From the NCBI RefSeq assembly GCF_014201715.1, contig NZ_JACHFD010000001.1, positions 372,001-436,000 of the forward strand: DNA of 64,000 nt, given 5' to 3'. Shown here one piece after another: positions 43,605 through 54,200 of the stretch. Below the pieces are notes generated by a model. It ran no database searches, had not been told where the DNA came from, and saw nothing but the letters and a program-made list of their open reading frames with translations. The stretch comes from Haloferula luteola (lineage in GTDB: Bacteria; Verrucomicrobiota; Verrucomicrobiia; Verrucomicrobiales; Akkermansiaceae). A program made the translations under genes and the position numbers. Numbering within the stretch: position 1 is the stretch's first letter; every line of letters begins with the position of its first letter.

Positions 43605-43640
43605 TGCCGACTTCCCCATTGGGGGAGTCGGCATTTTTTT
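43605..43640 (+). terminator. Intrinsic terminator after hpf
   Basis: TGCCGACT...AGTCGGCA (43605-43612 with 43626-43633) with a pairing CCCC/GGGG-rich extension, followed by seven T. This ends the hpf transcript before the Rrf2 regulator promoter. Confidence 0.9.
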
Positions 43641-43665
43641 GCCCTAAAATCCCAAATTTCTAATT

Positions 43666-43695
43666 TATACTTGCAGGTAGGGTTTTAATCCCTAC
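43666..43695 (+). promoter_or_regulatory. Rrf2 gene promoter with overlapping inverted-repeat operator
   Basis: A -10-like TATACT (43666-43671) stands just before the near-perfect inverted repeat GTAGGGTTTTAATCCCTAC (43677-43695; six-base arms plus two inner pairs, one mismatch). The repeat lies where transcription would begin, 19 bp before the Rrf2 ATG, as expected for an autorepressor site. No good -35 box is visible. Assignment to Rrf2 binding is inferred from position and symmetry. Confidence 0.6.
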
Positions 43696-43714
43696 AAATC
43701 CGTCCAGATTTCGC

Positions 43715-44290
43715 ATGCACCTTTCCAAGAAAGCCGAATACGCGCTCCGTGCCATGATTCACCTCGGCATTGCCTCCGAACTGGGTTTGGCCAACGTCGC
43801 GGGAGTTGACCTCGCTGAGGCCAATCGGCTGCCTTTGAAATTTGTCGAGCGCATCCTTCAGGAACTCCGAGATGCGGGCTTGGTCGAAGCCAAGCGGGGC
43901 AAGTCCGGGGGGTACTCTCTCGGCTGCTCTGCTGATGCCATCCGCATTGGCGATTTGGTGCGACTGATGGATGGTCGCCTCGCCCCCATTTGCTGCGCCA
44001 GCGAGGGTGCGTATCAACGCTGCACCTGCCCCGACGAAGATCATTGCGGCCTGCGCATGTTGATGATCGACGTTCGCAATGCCATCGCCAGCATCCTGGA
44101 CCGCTACACGCTTTCCCAAGTCGTCGAAGTCACCCTGCGGAAAATGCGCCGCGATGGCGTCGCCCCCCCCTTCGCCAACCTTGCTTCCATCACCGAGATT
44201 CAGGTCCCTCAACGCCGCCGCGCCGACCCAGCAGACGGCTTCCTCGCAGGACTTTCTCAACTCGCCACCCACCATGAAACCGAAGACTGA
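43715..44290 (+). CDS. Rrf2 family transcriptional regulator (sulfur-type, cysteine-rich)
   Basis: 191 aa. N-terminal winged helix ('MHLSKKAEYALRAMIHLG', 'AKRGKSGGYSLG') of the Rrf2 family. A conserved cluster of cysteines (Cys93, 94, 103, 105, 111 in 'PICCASEGAYQRCTCPDED') could hold an iron-sulfur cluster or sense sulfur. It heads the sulfate-uptake gene set and overlaps the next gene's start by 17 bp. By analogy with CymR and related Rrf2 proteins it is likely to repress this operon when sulfur is plentiful. Confidence 0.9.
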   Translation: MHLSKKAEYALRAMIHLGIASELGLANVAGVDLAEANRLPLKFVERILQELRDAGLVEAKRGKSGGYSLGCSADAIRIGDLVRLMDGRLAPICCASEGAYQRCTCPDEDHCGLRMLMIDVRNAIASILDRYTLSQVVEVTLRKMRRDGVAPPFANLASITEIQVPQRRRADPADGFLAGLSQLATHHETED

Positions 44291-44462
44291 TGCGTCCCCA
44301 AGCACCACCCTTCCCGCCGATTCCTGGCTGGAAGTGGTGCGGGAAAAGGTTTCCCGACTCCAGTTCGGCTCCGTTCAGGTGACCGTCCATGATGGACGTG
44401 TCACTCAAGTCGAAAGCATCGAACGCACCCGCTTTCCTCAACCGGGAAGATCTCAGGGCTAA
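44274..44462 (+). CDS. YezD/DUF2292-like small protein
   Basis: 62 aa. The pattern 'WLEVVREKVSRLQFGSVQVTV' followed by 'DGRVTQVESIERTRF' matches the YezD/DUF2292 family of small proteins associated with sulfur metabolism genes. The start overlaps the end of the Rrf2 gene by 17 bp. The molecular role is not known. Confidence 0.8.
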   Translation: MKPKTDASPSTTLPADSWLEVVREKVSRLQFGSVQVTVHDGRVTQVESIERTRFPQPGRSQG

Positions 44463-44569
44463 CGACCCTTTGTTTGCTCGAATCTCACGCTATCCGCACG
44501 AGCGGAAGCTCTCATCACCTTCTGCGAACGCCCACCGGACCACCGGAGACGGACGCTCTGCAGAATATC

Positions 44570-45841
44570 ATGAAACTCCCTGACCGTTCCGGTCCTCCAT
44601 TTCCCAATCCACGGGCACTCCATCGCCCTCTCCGGCGGAATCTCACTCCCGCCACCCGCCTCACCACTCAAGTCGTACTCACGCAGCTTCGGCTTCCCAA
44701 AGCTGTCGCCATCCTCCTTCTCGGCGGGACCTCGACGCTTCAAGCCTACGATTTCCTCGGTTCCCCGACGACCGAAGAAACAGCAGAATTCAATCGATTT
44801 TGGCGGGGCTGGATTCTCTACCAAAATGGAGAGAATTCCATTCTCCAAGAGTTCAAGCTCCGGGGGCGCTACCAAGGACAATACTACGATGTTGACGCCC
44901 GCCAGGGATCGGACAGCGATTGGGAAGACCGACGCTCCCGATGGGGCTTCGACGCTCTCCTTTTCGATTCCCGACTTGAGGCGAGGTTCGACGTCCAGAG
45001 CAATGATGGATTCCGCGACCTCTACGACGGCCTCGTCGATGCCTACCTCCGCTGGCACGCCAGTGAATCCCTTACCGTGACCCTAGGCCGCACAAAACCC
45101 TTCATCGGCTACTACGACTGGCTGCAATCCTCCAACAGCCAACCCACATTCGAGCGCTCCCAGATCTTCAATCAACTTCAAGTCGACCGGGCGACCGGCT
45201 TCACCATCGAAAGCACCTACCACGACTGGAGCTGGCAAGCAGGAGTCTTCTCCAATTCTGTCGACCCTGACCGCAATTCCTTCACCAGCGCCTTTGGGGA
45301 ATTCAATGCTTCATGGAGCCTTTCCCTCGGACTCGGATATGACTTCTCCGAATCGACGAGGCTCGATCGGGCTGAACTTCACCTGAACGCCCTCCACAAC
45401 GAACGAGATGCCGACAGCAATCTCCTCACCCGCTATCAAGACATCGTCTCGGCCACATGGTGGGTTCAAAATGGGCGCTGGAGTGCGGTCGCCGAAGGAT
45501 ACTGGGCGACAGGCGGCGAAGGCTCGGACGGCGATGTGCTTGGGGCATTCCTGCAAGGAACCTACGACCTGATTCCCAAACGACTTCAGTTGGTAGGCCG
45601 CTACTCTTTTGCTCTCGGCGACGGCATTGCCAGCGTGCGCGGTCAGCGTCGCTACGAGGCTACCGTTTCCGCAGCCACCGGGGACACCTACCAAGCCGTC
45701 TACCTGGGTGCCCAGTACTTCATCCACGGCGACAAACTCAAGCTGATGGGAGGAGGAGAATTCGCCTCCCTCCAGGGGGGGGCCACAGGCCGCGACGTCT
45801 CCGGCTTCACCTGGCTCTCAGGCCTTCGCTTTTCATTCTAA
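44570..45841 (+). CDS. OprO/OprP-like outer membrane porin
   Basis: 423 aa from the ATG at 44570. The first about 60 residues are basic and hydrophobic ('LPKAVAILLLGGTSTLQA') and act as a signal peptide, unusually long. The rest is a beta-barrel with repeated alternating hydrophobic strands and the Porin_O_P-like segments 'LEARFDVQSNDGFRDLYDG', 'TVTLGRTKPFIGYYDW' and a terminal Phe ('LSGLRFSF'). Located in the sulfate operon, it probably admits sulfate or other anions through the outer membrane. Confidence 0.8.
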   Translation: MKLPDRSGPPFPNPRALHRPLRRNLTPATRLTTQVVLTQLRLPKAVAILLLGGTSTLQAYDFLGSPTTEETAEFNRFWRGWILYQNGENSILQEFKLRGRYQGQYYDVDARQGSDSDWEDRRSRWGFDALLFDSRLEARFDVQSNDGFRDLYDGLVDAYLRWHASESLTVTLGRTKPFIGYYDWLQSSNSQPTFERSQIFNQLQVDRATGFTIESTYHDWSWQAGVFSNSVDPDRNSFTSAFGEFNASWSLSLGLGYDFSESTRLDRAELHLNALHNERDADSNLLTRYQDIVSATWWVQNGRWSAVAEGYWATGGEGSDGDVLGAFLQGTYDLIPKRLQLVGRYSFALGDGIASVRGQRRYEATVSAATGDTYQAVYLGAQYFIHGDKLKLMGGGEFASLQGGATGRDVSGFTWLSGLRFSF

Positions 45842-45860
45842 CACTAATCCATCTACCACC

Positions 45861-46613
45861 ATGCAACCTCAAGTTCTCAACAACGAGCTACAGCCATCCG
45901 ACGCCATCACCGTCGGTGAGCTTGCCGCCGCCTTCGGCTGGTCGATTCGATTCATTGAAGGTCTCGTCCGCGGTGAAAGACTCCCCGCCGAAGAGATCGA
46001 CGGACAACTTCGATTTCATCGCGACGAAGTCGTCGACTGGCTGCAGCAGAAAATCCATATTCTCGACTCTGCCCATGTCTCCGAATTGGAGAACCGGATC
46101 GAAAGTGAGCTTCTCGACAATGGAACGTTCCGAACCCATCGCAGCGATCGCCTAGCCTCACGGCTGCCTCTTCGCGGAATCGCCCTCGATCTCGAAATCG
46201 AATCGAAGACAGAAGTTCTCCGGGCCCTCGTTGAGATCGCGGCAGGAACCGGACATCTCCACGACCGTGACCACCTGCTCGCATCCCTCATCGATCGCGA
46301 AGAGTTATGCAGCACGGCTCTGCCCGGTGGTGTGGCCATTTGCCATCCTCGACGACCCATTTCCTCATCTCTCGACCGGCAAATCCTCTGTGCCCTGAGA
46401 ACGGCCCACCCGATCGAATTCGGTGCCGAAAACGGTGAAGATACTCAGCTCTTCTTCCTCCACTGCGCCCCTGACGATCGCTCCCACCTCCATGGCCTCG
46501 CCCGACTTGCGAGAGTTCTCCATCACGGAGGAACCGCGGCCTTCCTCGCCGCAAACGACCCCGAGCATTTCAAAGAAACCCTTTCCTACCTCGAAGCCGG
46601 CCTCAGCCGCTGA
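45861..46613 (+). CDS. HTH domain fused to a PTS EIIA-Ntr-like domain
   Basis: 250 aa. Residues about 15-65 form a DNA-binding excisionase/MerR-like helix-turn-helix ('[20 protein letters not shown]', '[15 protein letters not shown]'). Residues about 85-245 are a fructose/nitrogen-type EIIA domain ('[20 protein letters not shown]', '[11 protein letters not shown]' with His162 at the phosphorylation site position, '[16 protein letters not shown]'). EIIA-Ntr proteins respond to phosphorylation by EI-Ntr/NPr. Placement between porin and sulfate-binding protein genes suggests a phosphorylation-sensing regulator of sulfate uptake. No function has been shown. Confidence 0.82.
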   Translation: MQPQVLNNELQPSDAITVGELAAAFGWSIRFIEGLVRGERLPAEEIDGQLRFHRDEVVDWLQQKIHILDSAHVSELENRIESELLDNGTFRTHRSDRLASRLPLRGIALDLEIESKTEVLRALVEIAAGTGHLHDRDHLLASLIDREELCSTALPGGVAICHPRRPISSSLDRQILCALRTAHPIEFGAENGEDTQLFFLHCAPDDRSHLHGLARLARVLHHGGTAAFLAANDPEHFKETLSYLEAGLSR

Positions 46614-46633
46614 ACTTTTGCCCATTTCACCTC

Positions 46634-47653
46634 ATGAAACCAAAGACCATTCTCCTCCTGCTCGCCACCCCCGTCGTGTTTCTCGGACTCGCGGCGTGCG
46701 ATGCTTCCAAGGACTCAGGACCAAAAGTTCACTTGCTCAATGTGTCCTATGATCCCACTCGAGAACTCTACGAGGATTACAACACCCTGTTTGCCCAACA
46801 CTGGAAGGAGCAGACCGGCGAAACCGTCGAAATCGAAGCCTCTCACGGAGGCTCCGGCAAACAAGCACGCGCCATCATGGATGGCTTGGAGGGAGACGTG
46901 GCCACCCTCGCTTTGGCCTATGACACCGACGCCATCGCCGCCGAAACTGGAATCCTCCCTGAGAACTGGCAGTCCCGCCTTCCTCACAACAGCAGCCCTT
47001 ACACCTCGACCATCGTTCTGGTGGTTCGCAAAGGGAATCCAAAAGGAATTCGAGATTGGCCAGATCTGATCCAGCCTGGCATTCAGGTCGTCACGCCCAA
47101 TCCCAAGACATCAGGGGGTGCCCGCTGGAACTATCTCGCCGCCTGGGCCTACGCCAAAAGGGCCGGTGATGGTAGTGACGGCTCTGCCCGCGACTTCCTG
47201 CGCGCGCTCTTCAAGAACGTTCCGGTTCTCGATACCGGTGCCCGTGGAGCCACCACCACCTTTGCCCAGCGGAAAATTGGCGACGTCTTCCTTTCATGGG
47301 AGAACGAAGCCTTCCTCATCGAGAAGGAATTCCCCGGAGAGACCGAAATCGTCGTTCCCTCCATCAGCATCCTCGCTGAGCCAGCCGTGGCGGTGCTCGA
47401 CAAGAACGCGGAAAAGCACGGCACCTCCCAAGTGGCCCAAGCCTATCTTGAGTATCTCTACTCACCCCAAGCACAAGACCTCATCGGAAAGCACTACTAC
47501 CGTCCCCGTAGCGAGGAGACTGCCGCCAAGTATGCGGACGTTTTCCCGAAGCTGAACCTGGTCACCATCGACGAAGAATTTGGCGGCTGGAAAGCAGCAC
47601 AAGCCACTCATTTTGCCGATGGCGGCGTCTTCGATCAAATCTACACACCCTAA
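46634..47653 (+). CDS. sbp: Sulfate ABC transporter substrate-binding lipoprotein
   Basis: 339 aa. A lipoprotein signal with lipobox 'LAAC' (Cys22) precedes the binding protein. '[17 protein letters not shown]', '[20 protein letters not shown]', '[20 protein letters not shown]' and '[20 protein letters not shown]' are sulfate/thiosulfate-binding protein signatures. It would bind sulfate (or thiosulfate) and deliver it to CysTWA. It follows the HTH-EIIA gene by 20 bp and is followed by a hairpin before cysT. Confidence 0.95.
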   Translation: MKPKTILLLLATPVVFLGLAACDASKDSGPKVHLLNVSYDPTRELYEDYNTLFAQHWKEQTGETVEIEASHGGSGKQARAIMDGLEGDVATLALAYDTDAIAAETGILPENWQSRLPHNSSPYTSTIVLVVRKGNPKGIRDWPDLIQPGIQVVTPNPKTSGGARWNYLAAWAYAKRAGDGSDGSARDFLRALFKNVPVLDTGARGATTTFAQRKIGDVFLSWENEAFLIEKEFPGETEIVVPSISILAEPAVAVLDKNAEKHGTSQVAQAYLEYLYSPQAQDLIGKHYYRPRSEETAAKYADVFPKLNLVTIDEEFGGWKAAQATHFADGGVFDQIYTP

Positions 47654-47659
47654 CCCCTC

Positions 47660-47686
47660 GGGCGGGGACTCACAAGGTTCCCGCCC
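47660..47686 (+). promoter_or_regulatory. Intra-operon hairpin between sbp and cysT
   Basis: GGGCGGG (47660-47666) pairs with CCCGCCC (47680-47686) around a 13-nt loop. There is no T-run. Hairpins here commonly stabilise the binding-protein part of the mRNA so it is made in excess of the membrane subunits. Confidence 0.45.
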
Positions 47687-47704
47687 TCTCCACCCACCAT
47701 CACC

Positions 47705-48529
47705 ATGGCCCTCATTGCACGACGCATTCTTCCCGGGTATGGGCTCACATTGGGCATCACCCTGGCATTTCTCTCCTCGATTGTTCTGGTGCCCCTCGCC
47801 GCTCTCTTCCTGAAAGCGGCTGGCTTGGGTCCTTCGGATTGGGCCAGGATCCTCACCTCTCCACGCACCCTCGCCGCGTTCCGACTCACCTTTGGCGCCA
47901 GTGCGGCGGCCGCCGGGGTATCGACGGTCTTCGGCCTTCTCATCGCCTGGGTGCTCGTTCGCTACCGGTTTCCTGGTCGGCGGATCCTCGATGCCATGGT
48001 CGATTTACCGTTCGCACTTCCGACTGCCGTTGCGGGAATCACTCTCGCCCAACTCTATGGCCCCCGAGGTTGGATGGGCCAAGTTCTGCAAGCCCTCGGA
48101 ATTCAAGGGGCCTATAGCCCCTTCGGGGTCTTCATTGCCCTAACTTTTATCAGCTTTCCCTTTGTTGTTCGCACCGTCCAACCGGTTCTGGAAGATCTCC
48201 AACCCGATGCAGAAGAAGCTGCGGCGACTCTCGGTGCAAACCGCCTGGTCACCTTTCGACGAATCCTCCTCCCCACCCTCTTTCCAGCCCTGCTAACCGG
48301 CTTCACCTTGGCCTTCGCCCGGGCCATCGGAGAGTATGGCTCGGTGGTCTTCATCTCAGGAAATCTTCCCTTCAAAACGGAGATCCTGCCGCTGCTGATC
48401 ATCGGACAACTGGAGCAATTTCACTACTCCGCCGCCGCCGTGATCGCCGCTTCCATGTTGTTGGTTTCCTTCACCCTCCTCTTCCTTATCAACCTTCTCC
48501 AAAGGCGCCTCGTCGCGCGCTCCCACTGA
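47705..48529 (+). CDS. cysT: Sulfate ABC transporter permease CysT
   Basis: 274 aa, six membrane segments. The permease loop 'EEAAATLGANRLVTFRRILLP' and 'LPFALPTAVAGITLAQLYG', 'GEYGSVVFISGNLPFKTEI' are typical of the CysT/CysU subunit of the sulfate importer. Located between sbp and cysW with 3 bp to cysW. Confidence 0.95.
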   Translation: MALIARRILPGYGLTLGITLAFLSSIVLVPLAALFLKAAGLGPSDWARILTSPRTLAAFRLTFGASAAAAGVSTVFGLLIAWVLVRYRFPGRRILDAMVDLPFALPTAVAGITLAQLYGPRGWMGQVLQALGIQGAYSPFGVFIALTFISFPFVVRTVQPVLEDLQPDAEEAAATLGANRLVTFRRILLPTLFPALLTGFTLAFARAIGEYGSVVFISGNLPFKTEILPLLIIGQLEQFHYSAAAVIAASMLLVSFTLLFLINLLQRRLVARSH

Positions 48530-48532
48530 GCC

Positions 48533-49372
48533 ATGTCCCTCCGTCCCGTCACCTCCGAATCCTTGCCGGTTCGCATCGTTCTCATTGCCTGCGCGGTGGG
48601 GTTTCTCGGGCTCTTCCTTCTTGTCCCCCTGGGCCTCGTATTTGTCGAAGCCTTGCGGCGGGGAGGTTCCGTGTTTCTTGCCGCTCTGACCGATCGTCAT
48701 GCGCTCTCCGCGATTCGTCTCACCCTCTTCGCAGCCGCCATCGCGGTTCCCTTGAATACCTTGTTCGGAATCGCCGCCGCTTGGTTGATCACCAAATTCC
48801 GCTTCAAAGGTCGCACATGGCTCCTGGCACTCATCGACCTCCCCTTTGCCGTATCACCAGTCATCGCGGGTCTCGTATGGGCACTGATTTTCGGGGCCCA
48901 AGGATGGCTGGGGCCTTGGCTGGCAGAACACGACATCCGGATCATTTTTGCCGTCCCAGGCATTGTTCTCGCCACCCTCTTCGTCACCTTTCCATTCGTG
49001 GCACGAGAACTCATTCCTGTCATGGAAATGCAGGGAACCGATGAGGAAGAAGCCGCCCTGACTCTCGGCGCCGGTGGCTGGCAAATCTTTCGACGGGTCA
49101 CCCTGCCCAACATCCGCTGGGGCCTGCTCTATGGAGTTCTCCTCTGCAATGCTCGCGCCATGGGAGAATTTGGCGCGGTCTCGGTCGTCTCAGGCCACAT
49201 CCGTGGCAAGACCAACACCCTCCCGCTGCACATCGAGGTCCTCTACAACGAGTACCAATTCAGTGCCGCATTCGCCGCCGCCACTTTGTTAGCCCTCCTC
49301 GCCCTTCTCACCCTTGGGCTCAAGTCCCTTCTTGAGCTGCGCCTCGGGTCCCACTCTTCGATCCGCCACTGA
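48533..49372 (+). CDS. cysW: Sulfate ABC transporter permease CysW
   Basis: 279 aa with six membrane segments. '[20 protein letters not shown]', the EAA loop '[21 protein letters not shown]' and '[20 protein letters not shown]' are CysW signatures. It pairs with CysT in the transporter core. 2 bp separate its stop from the cysA start. Confidence 0.95.
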   Translation: MSLRPVTSESLPVRIVLIACAVGFLGLFLLVPLGLVFVEALRRGGSVFLAALTDRHALSAIRLTLFAAAIAVPLNTLFGIAAAWLITKFRFKGRTWLLALIDLPFAVSPVIAGLVWALIFGAQGWLGPWLAEHDIRIIFAVPGIVLATLFVTFPFVARELIPVMEMQGTDEEEAALTLGAGGWQIFRRVTLPNIRWGLLYGVLLCNARAMGEFGAVSVVSGHIRGKTNTLPLHIEVLYNEYQFSAAFAAATLLALLALLTLGLKSLLELRLGSHSSIRH

Positions 49373-49374
49373 CC

Positions 49375-50367
49375 ATGTCCATCTCCATCCAACATCTCAC
49401 CAAATCGTTTGGAAGCTACCGGGCACTTGACGACGTCTCGCTCGACGTTCCCGAAGGTTCGCTCACCGCACTACTGGGACCGTCCGGCTCCGGAAAGACC
49501 ACATTGCTGCGCATCCTCGCTGGCCTCGAATTTGCCGATCCCGGCGGCGCACGCATTCTATTCGATGGCGTGGATGTCGCCCAAATTCCCGCGGGCGACC
49601 GCGGCATTGGCTTCGTCTTCCAGCACTACGCACTCTTCCGACACATGAGTGTCGCCGAAAACATCGGCTTCGGATTGTCCGTTCTCCCCGCTTCCCAACG
49701 ACCACCCCGCAAGGAAATCCGCGAGCGCGCCCTTGACCTCCTGAAACGAGTCAAGCTGGATGGACTTCAAGATCGGCGCCCCTCCGAACTCTCCGGAGGA
49801 CAACGCCAACGCGTCGCCCTTGCCCGGGCGCTTGCCGTCCAACCCAAGGTTCTTCTCCTGGACGAACCCTTTGGGGCGCTCGACGCCCAAGTTCGCAAAG
49901 ACCTGCGTCGCTGGCTCCGCCAATTTCACGACGAGATCGGCCTCACCACCTTGTTCGTGACTCACGACCAGGAAGAAGCCCTCGAACTTGCCGACCAAGT
50001 CGTCGTCATGCGCCATGCTCGCATCGAACAATCCGGTGCCCCTCAGGAAATCTATGACCAACCTCGTACTTCCTTTGTCTACGAGTTTCTCGGTGAGGTA
50101 AACAAGCTGCCTGGCGACCGCTACATTCGCCCGCACGAAATCGAACTCAAATTCGCGGCGGATGAAGGAGTCGACCTCACCGGGCGAGTCCACCGTTTGT
50201 TCGTTGCGGGCCCCATAGCCCGCATGGGAATTTTGCCAGACTCCCCTGCGTTCCAGGAAATCGAAGTCTGGGCACCCCGGGAGCAAGTTCGTGAAATGGC
50301 TCTGACCGATGGCGATCTTGTCGGTCTGCGCTTTCCTACCTTTCCTCGCCTTCCCCTCAAGAGCTGA
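49375..50367 (+). CDS. cysA: Sulfate ABC transporter ATP-binding protein
   Basis: 330 aa. ABC ATPase motifs: Walker A '[16 protein letters not shown]', signature '[16 protein letters not shown]', Walker B '[12 protein letters not shown]', H-loop '[15 protein letters not shown]'. A C-terminal TOBE-like part ('[13 protein letters not shown]') supports CysA. It energises the CysTW permease. Confidence 0.96.
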   Translation: MSISIQHLTKSFGSYRALDDVSLDVPEGSLTALLGPSGSGKTTLLRILAGLEFADPGGARILFDGVDVAQIPAGDRGIGFVFQHYALFRHMSVAENIGFGLSVLPASQRPPRKEIRERALDLLKRVKLDGLQDRRPSELSGGQRQRVALARALAVQPKVLLLDEPFGALDAQVRKDLRRWLRQFHDEIGLTTLFVTHDQEEALELADQVVVMRHARIEQSGAPQEIYDQPRTSFVYEFLGEVNKLPGDRYIRPHEIELKFAADEGVDLTGRVHRLFVAGPIARMGILPDSPAFQEIEVWAPREQVREMALTDGDLVGLRFPTFPRLPLKS

Positions 50368-50434
50368 AAGTCGGCGCTTGTCTCCGGCCACCGGCCCTCC
50401 AGCATCCCCCCCCACCGGATCACCGGCTTCCATT

Positions 50435-51238
50435 GTGTCCCTACTCCTGCTCTGCGTTTTCCTAGGCGTCACTCATTTGGTGTCGACTCTTTCCTACGGG
50501 GTCCGGATCGCCGGAGCTCGGACCGGAAAAATCGCATTCTGTCTGTCGCTCTTCAATCTTCTGGTGCTGGTCTCGCGCAGTGCCAACACCCTCCTCACCC
50601 CCAGTCTTTCCAAGCGAGTCGAATCCCAACTCAACGGATCAGGAACTCACCTCCTCGGCGACTTCCACGCTCTCATCACTTCCGCCACCATCGCCACCGT
50701 CATCGGACTCGCCGCCATCCCTTCTTTCCAGCGCTACGTCACCTCGATTGTCGGAGCCTTTGATCGATTCCCTTCGCTCGGTCGCCTCACCATGCACGCC
50801 TGCAGCCCGGCCGGCTGGACTTCGCTAGGACAAGCCTGGACCCTCCCATCGAAAAAGAACCTCATCTTCCTCCAACCGACGCTTCGCCTCCCCTGGAACG
50901 TCTTCTTTCTGAACTTCGCCGGCAGTGCCCTCCTGACCACGGGTGTCCTCAGTTCCCTCTACGCCGGAGTCTACGCGCCAGAACTCCGCATGACCACCGG
51001 CCAGCTCTCTGCTGTGGTCAACTTCGCCGGAACCATCCTCCTTTTCGCCTTCGTCGATCCCTACCTGTCTTACGTCACCGATTCGGCGGCCGCGGATCAT
51101 CGAAACAGCGATACCCTCTTGCGTTCCGCGGTCTTCGGCATGGCTCTCAGTCGACTTCTCGGAACCCTGCTTTCCCACCTTCTCCTGGTCCCTGGTGCCC
51201 AACTCATCGCTTCGATCGCCCGTCTCATTCCGGGCTAA
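50435..51238 (+). CDS. Amj-like alternate lipid II flippase family protein
   Basis: 267 aa from the GTG at 50435, which places 'SLLLLCVFLGVTHLVSTLSY' at the N-terminus; the reading frame is open to 50309 but that part overlaps cysA and is non-hydrophobic. Multiple membrane segments and 'GVRIAGARTGKIAFCLSLFN', 'LVSRSANTLLTPSLSK' match Amj, which substitutes for the MurJ lipid II flippase in Bacillus subtilis. It follows cysA by 67 bp, on the same strand, and its 3' end overlaps addA's by 14 bp. Start site uncertain. Confidence 0.8.
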   Translation: MSLLLLCVFLGVTHLVSTLSYGVRIAGARTGKIAFCLSLFNLLVLVSRSANTLLTPSLSKRVESQLNGSGTHLLGDFHALITSATIATVIGLAAIPSFQRYVTSIVGAFDRFPSLGRLTMHACSPAGWTSLGQAWTLPSKKNLIFLQPTLRLPWNVFFLNFAGSALLTTGVLSSLYAGVYAPELRMTTGQLSAVVNFAGTILLFAFVDPYLSYVTDSAAADHRNSDTLLRSAVFGMALSRLLGTLLSHLLLVPGAQLIASIARLIPG

Positions 51239-54200
51239 GGCGAATCCAACTTCGAAGCTTCGTGCTCAACAGCAAACAGTCCAACTGCGCCTCGGGATAG
51301 ATCGCAGCCATCACCCGTCGATACGCGTTCATGGGTCCCGCATAGCGCTCACGGAGTTCTTCAGCGGAAGTCACTCCATCGGTTTTAAAATCGATGATCT
51401 CCACCCGCCGCCCCCCATCGTGAACGTGCAAGCGATCGATCACTCCACTGAGCCACCGACCATCCAAAATCGCTTCAATCGGCTGTTCGCGAAACAACTC
51501 CACCGAACTTCCACCGCGACGAAAAACTTTTCGAACCTCCGGATCCTCAAGCAAATCCTTCACCCAATTCCCGGCAGGACCCTCGAAGGCCTTCGGCTCC
51601 TCTTCATCCAGCCAACCGATTTGCTCCAAAGCCGCATGCACCTCCTGCCCGAACCTCATCCCTGAGGAGGATTTCGGCGCAGCGATCGCATCGGCAGGCA
51701 ACGTCTCTCCACTGGGCTTGATCCGCGATCGTAGAGGCTTGGGCGCCTGCAGTATCACAGGGACAGTGTCGTCCTTTCTCTCCACGACCGGCACCTCCGC
51801 AAGCCAATCGTCATCTCCAAACTCCGCCATCACTCCGGCTTCGCCACCGTCCACGCCACAGGCGGACCGAACCCATTCCGCAGGCGAAGCCCAAGCCTCG
51901 GCTTGGCGGGACGAAGGCACCTTGGGCAACAAAACATACAGTCCGCGTTTTGCTCGCGTGAGCGCCACATACAGCAAACATAGCGCCTCGTATTGCTGGG
52001 CTTCTCCCCAGCGGGCTTCTGCATCCTGCAGTTCGGGAACCCGCTGCCGCACCCATTGCGCCGGAGGTTGCAACAGCCAATCCGGTCCTTCCGCCATCTC
52101 GAACTTACCCGCATTCGGCACCTGCTCGTCGCTGATCTCCGGAAGAATCACCACGTCAAACCCCAAACCTTTGGACTTGTGCATCGTCATCACCTGCACC
52201 GCTGCGGCCCCAGGCTCCTGAGCCACCTCCAACTTCTCAATGGTCTGCAATGCTTCCCGCGCACTGCCCCCCCCGGCGGCATCGAAGCCCTCCAATGCGC
52301 GGACCACATCCATCGCCCGACCATACCCGAACTCGGAGATCGTGTCTCTGAGCGGCACCACCAAACCTTCCAGCATCCCCCCAAAGCCTAGCAACTCCAC
52401 CTCGCGGCAAAGGCCCTCCCATCGCGCCTGCCAAAATCCCCCATACCGTTCCTCCAACGCCTCATTCAAGGGCGACATCGACACCACTCCCCGCTCCATT
52501 CCATCCGCTGGATTGGCCAACCACGCCATCAATGACCGCAGGGCAACCCCCACGACGTGATCCTCGGTCGGTCGCCTCCTGCCTTCCTCAATCACCTGAT
52601 ATCCGGCCTCTCTTAGCCGGTCAGCCAACTCCACCACCTGATCATTCTTCCTTACCAGCACTCCACAACTCAGCGCCCGCCGGCCCACTCCGATCTCTTC
52701 CAACAACTCGATCACCCGGGCATAGCGAGCGTCTTCCTCCCGACTTTCGATGACCTCCACTCTCACGAAGCCTGTCAGCTCAGGATCCGCGGGCTCATGC
52801 GTTTCCCACCCCTCGCTCCATCGATCCGCCACCGAAGCTCCGAAGTTCCTCCGAAGCCCGACATCGTCCGCTCCCACTCGATTCACGAAGTCCAAAACCG
52901 CTCCACAGGATCGCCGCGACACCGGCATCGACTCCGGCACCAGTTGGAAGTGGTTGCGCACCGTTTCGAACAAGCTCACATCCCCACCTCGCCACCCGTA
53001 GATCGCCTGTTTGGCATCCCCGACGACAAACATTGAGGAATCTTCATCACTGGCCGCTTCTTCGATCCAGGGCCTCAACCCGGTCCACTGCGGGCCGCTC
53101 GTATCCTGAAATTCGTCCAGCAGCCAATGGTCATAGCGGGCATCCAACCGGAAATCGACAGCTTCTCTGCGCAACCGACTCGCTTCGCTCTTCAGCCACT
53201 CGCCCATCAGCACCTTCACATCGTCAAAGCCAAGCCACCCCCGCCGCCGCAACTGTCGTTCACAGGCCGCATCGAAAGCCGAAACCAACTCCAACACGGC
53301 CCGCGTGCGCTCCACTGCCGCCGCCAATTCACAGCCCACCAATAGCTTCATCAGATGGCGCAACCGATCTTCGAACACCGGGCCAGGCACCACCTCCTTG
53401 TAGTGTTTCAGCACCAACCGCTCCCGACCGTCCCACGCCATCATCCCTTTCGAGAACCCTGAAGCTCCACTCAAGGAACCACTCCCGATGGTGTGCGTTT
53501 CAAAGGCAGTGAGGGCTCTCTCCATCGCCTCGTCCTGACCTTTGCGCGTCCACTCAATCTCCTTGGATGCCGACCTCAGGCCCGCCACCGCCTTCGCCTT
53601 CGACGATTCCCAAATCTCCACCTCCGGCAAATCTCCGAAGGCGCGTGATAATCCCTCCTGCAATACCTCTCCATGTTCACGCCACTTCTCCTGCCAGCTC
53701 TGGAAGAAACCTAACAATAAATCCACGACGGCCTTTTGCTCCCGGCCCATGGTCGCCCGGCGAAAGGCGGCGAGGAACTCCTCCGACTGCTCATCCCATC
53801 GAGAATCACTCACCCATTCCCCGAGCACGGCATCCAGCTTTGCCCGCCGCTGTGGACCCTCTAGCAGCTCGAAGCTTCCTCCTGTCACCCCCAGCTCATA
53901 CTGGAATCCCCGTACCACTCGGGTGAAAAAGCTATCCATCGTCCCCAAGGCCAAACGAGGCAGAGCACGAACCACTTTCTCTAAAACCTCCATGGCATCG
54001 AAGGGGCCTCCCAAAGCCGCTTCAATCTTCCTCCGTTCTGCCGCGTCCAACGCTGCTTTCGCGAGTTTCTCCAAAACCGCATCCGCGAACTCTCCGGCAG
54101 CCTTACGGGTGAATGTGAGCGCCACGATCCGTTCTGGATCGATCCCGCCCCGCCCCACCAAGCCAATCACTCGATTGCTCAGCTGATAGGTCTTCCCCGA

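Noticed and set aside
43641-43714. SAM or other sulfur riboswitch upstream of the sulfate operon
   Set aside because: The space between the hpf terminator and Rrf2 is too short, and no riboswitch core was visible; the palindrome explains it better.
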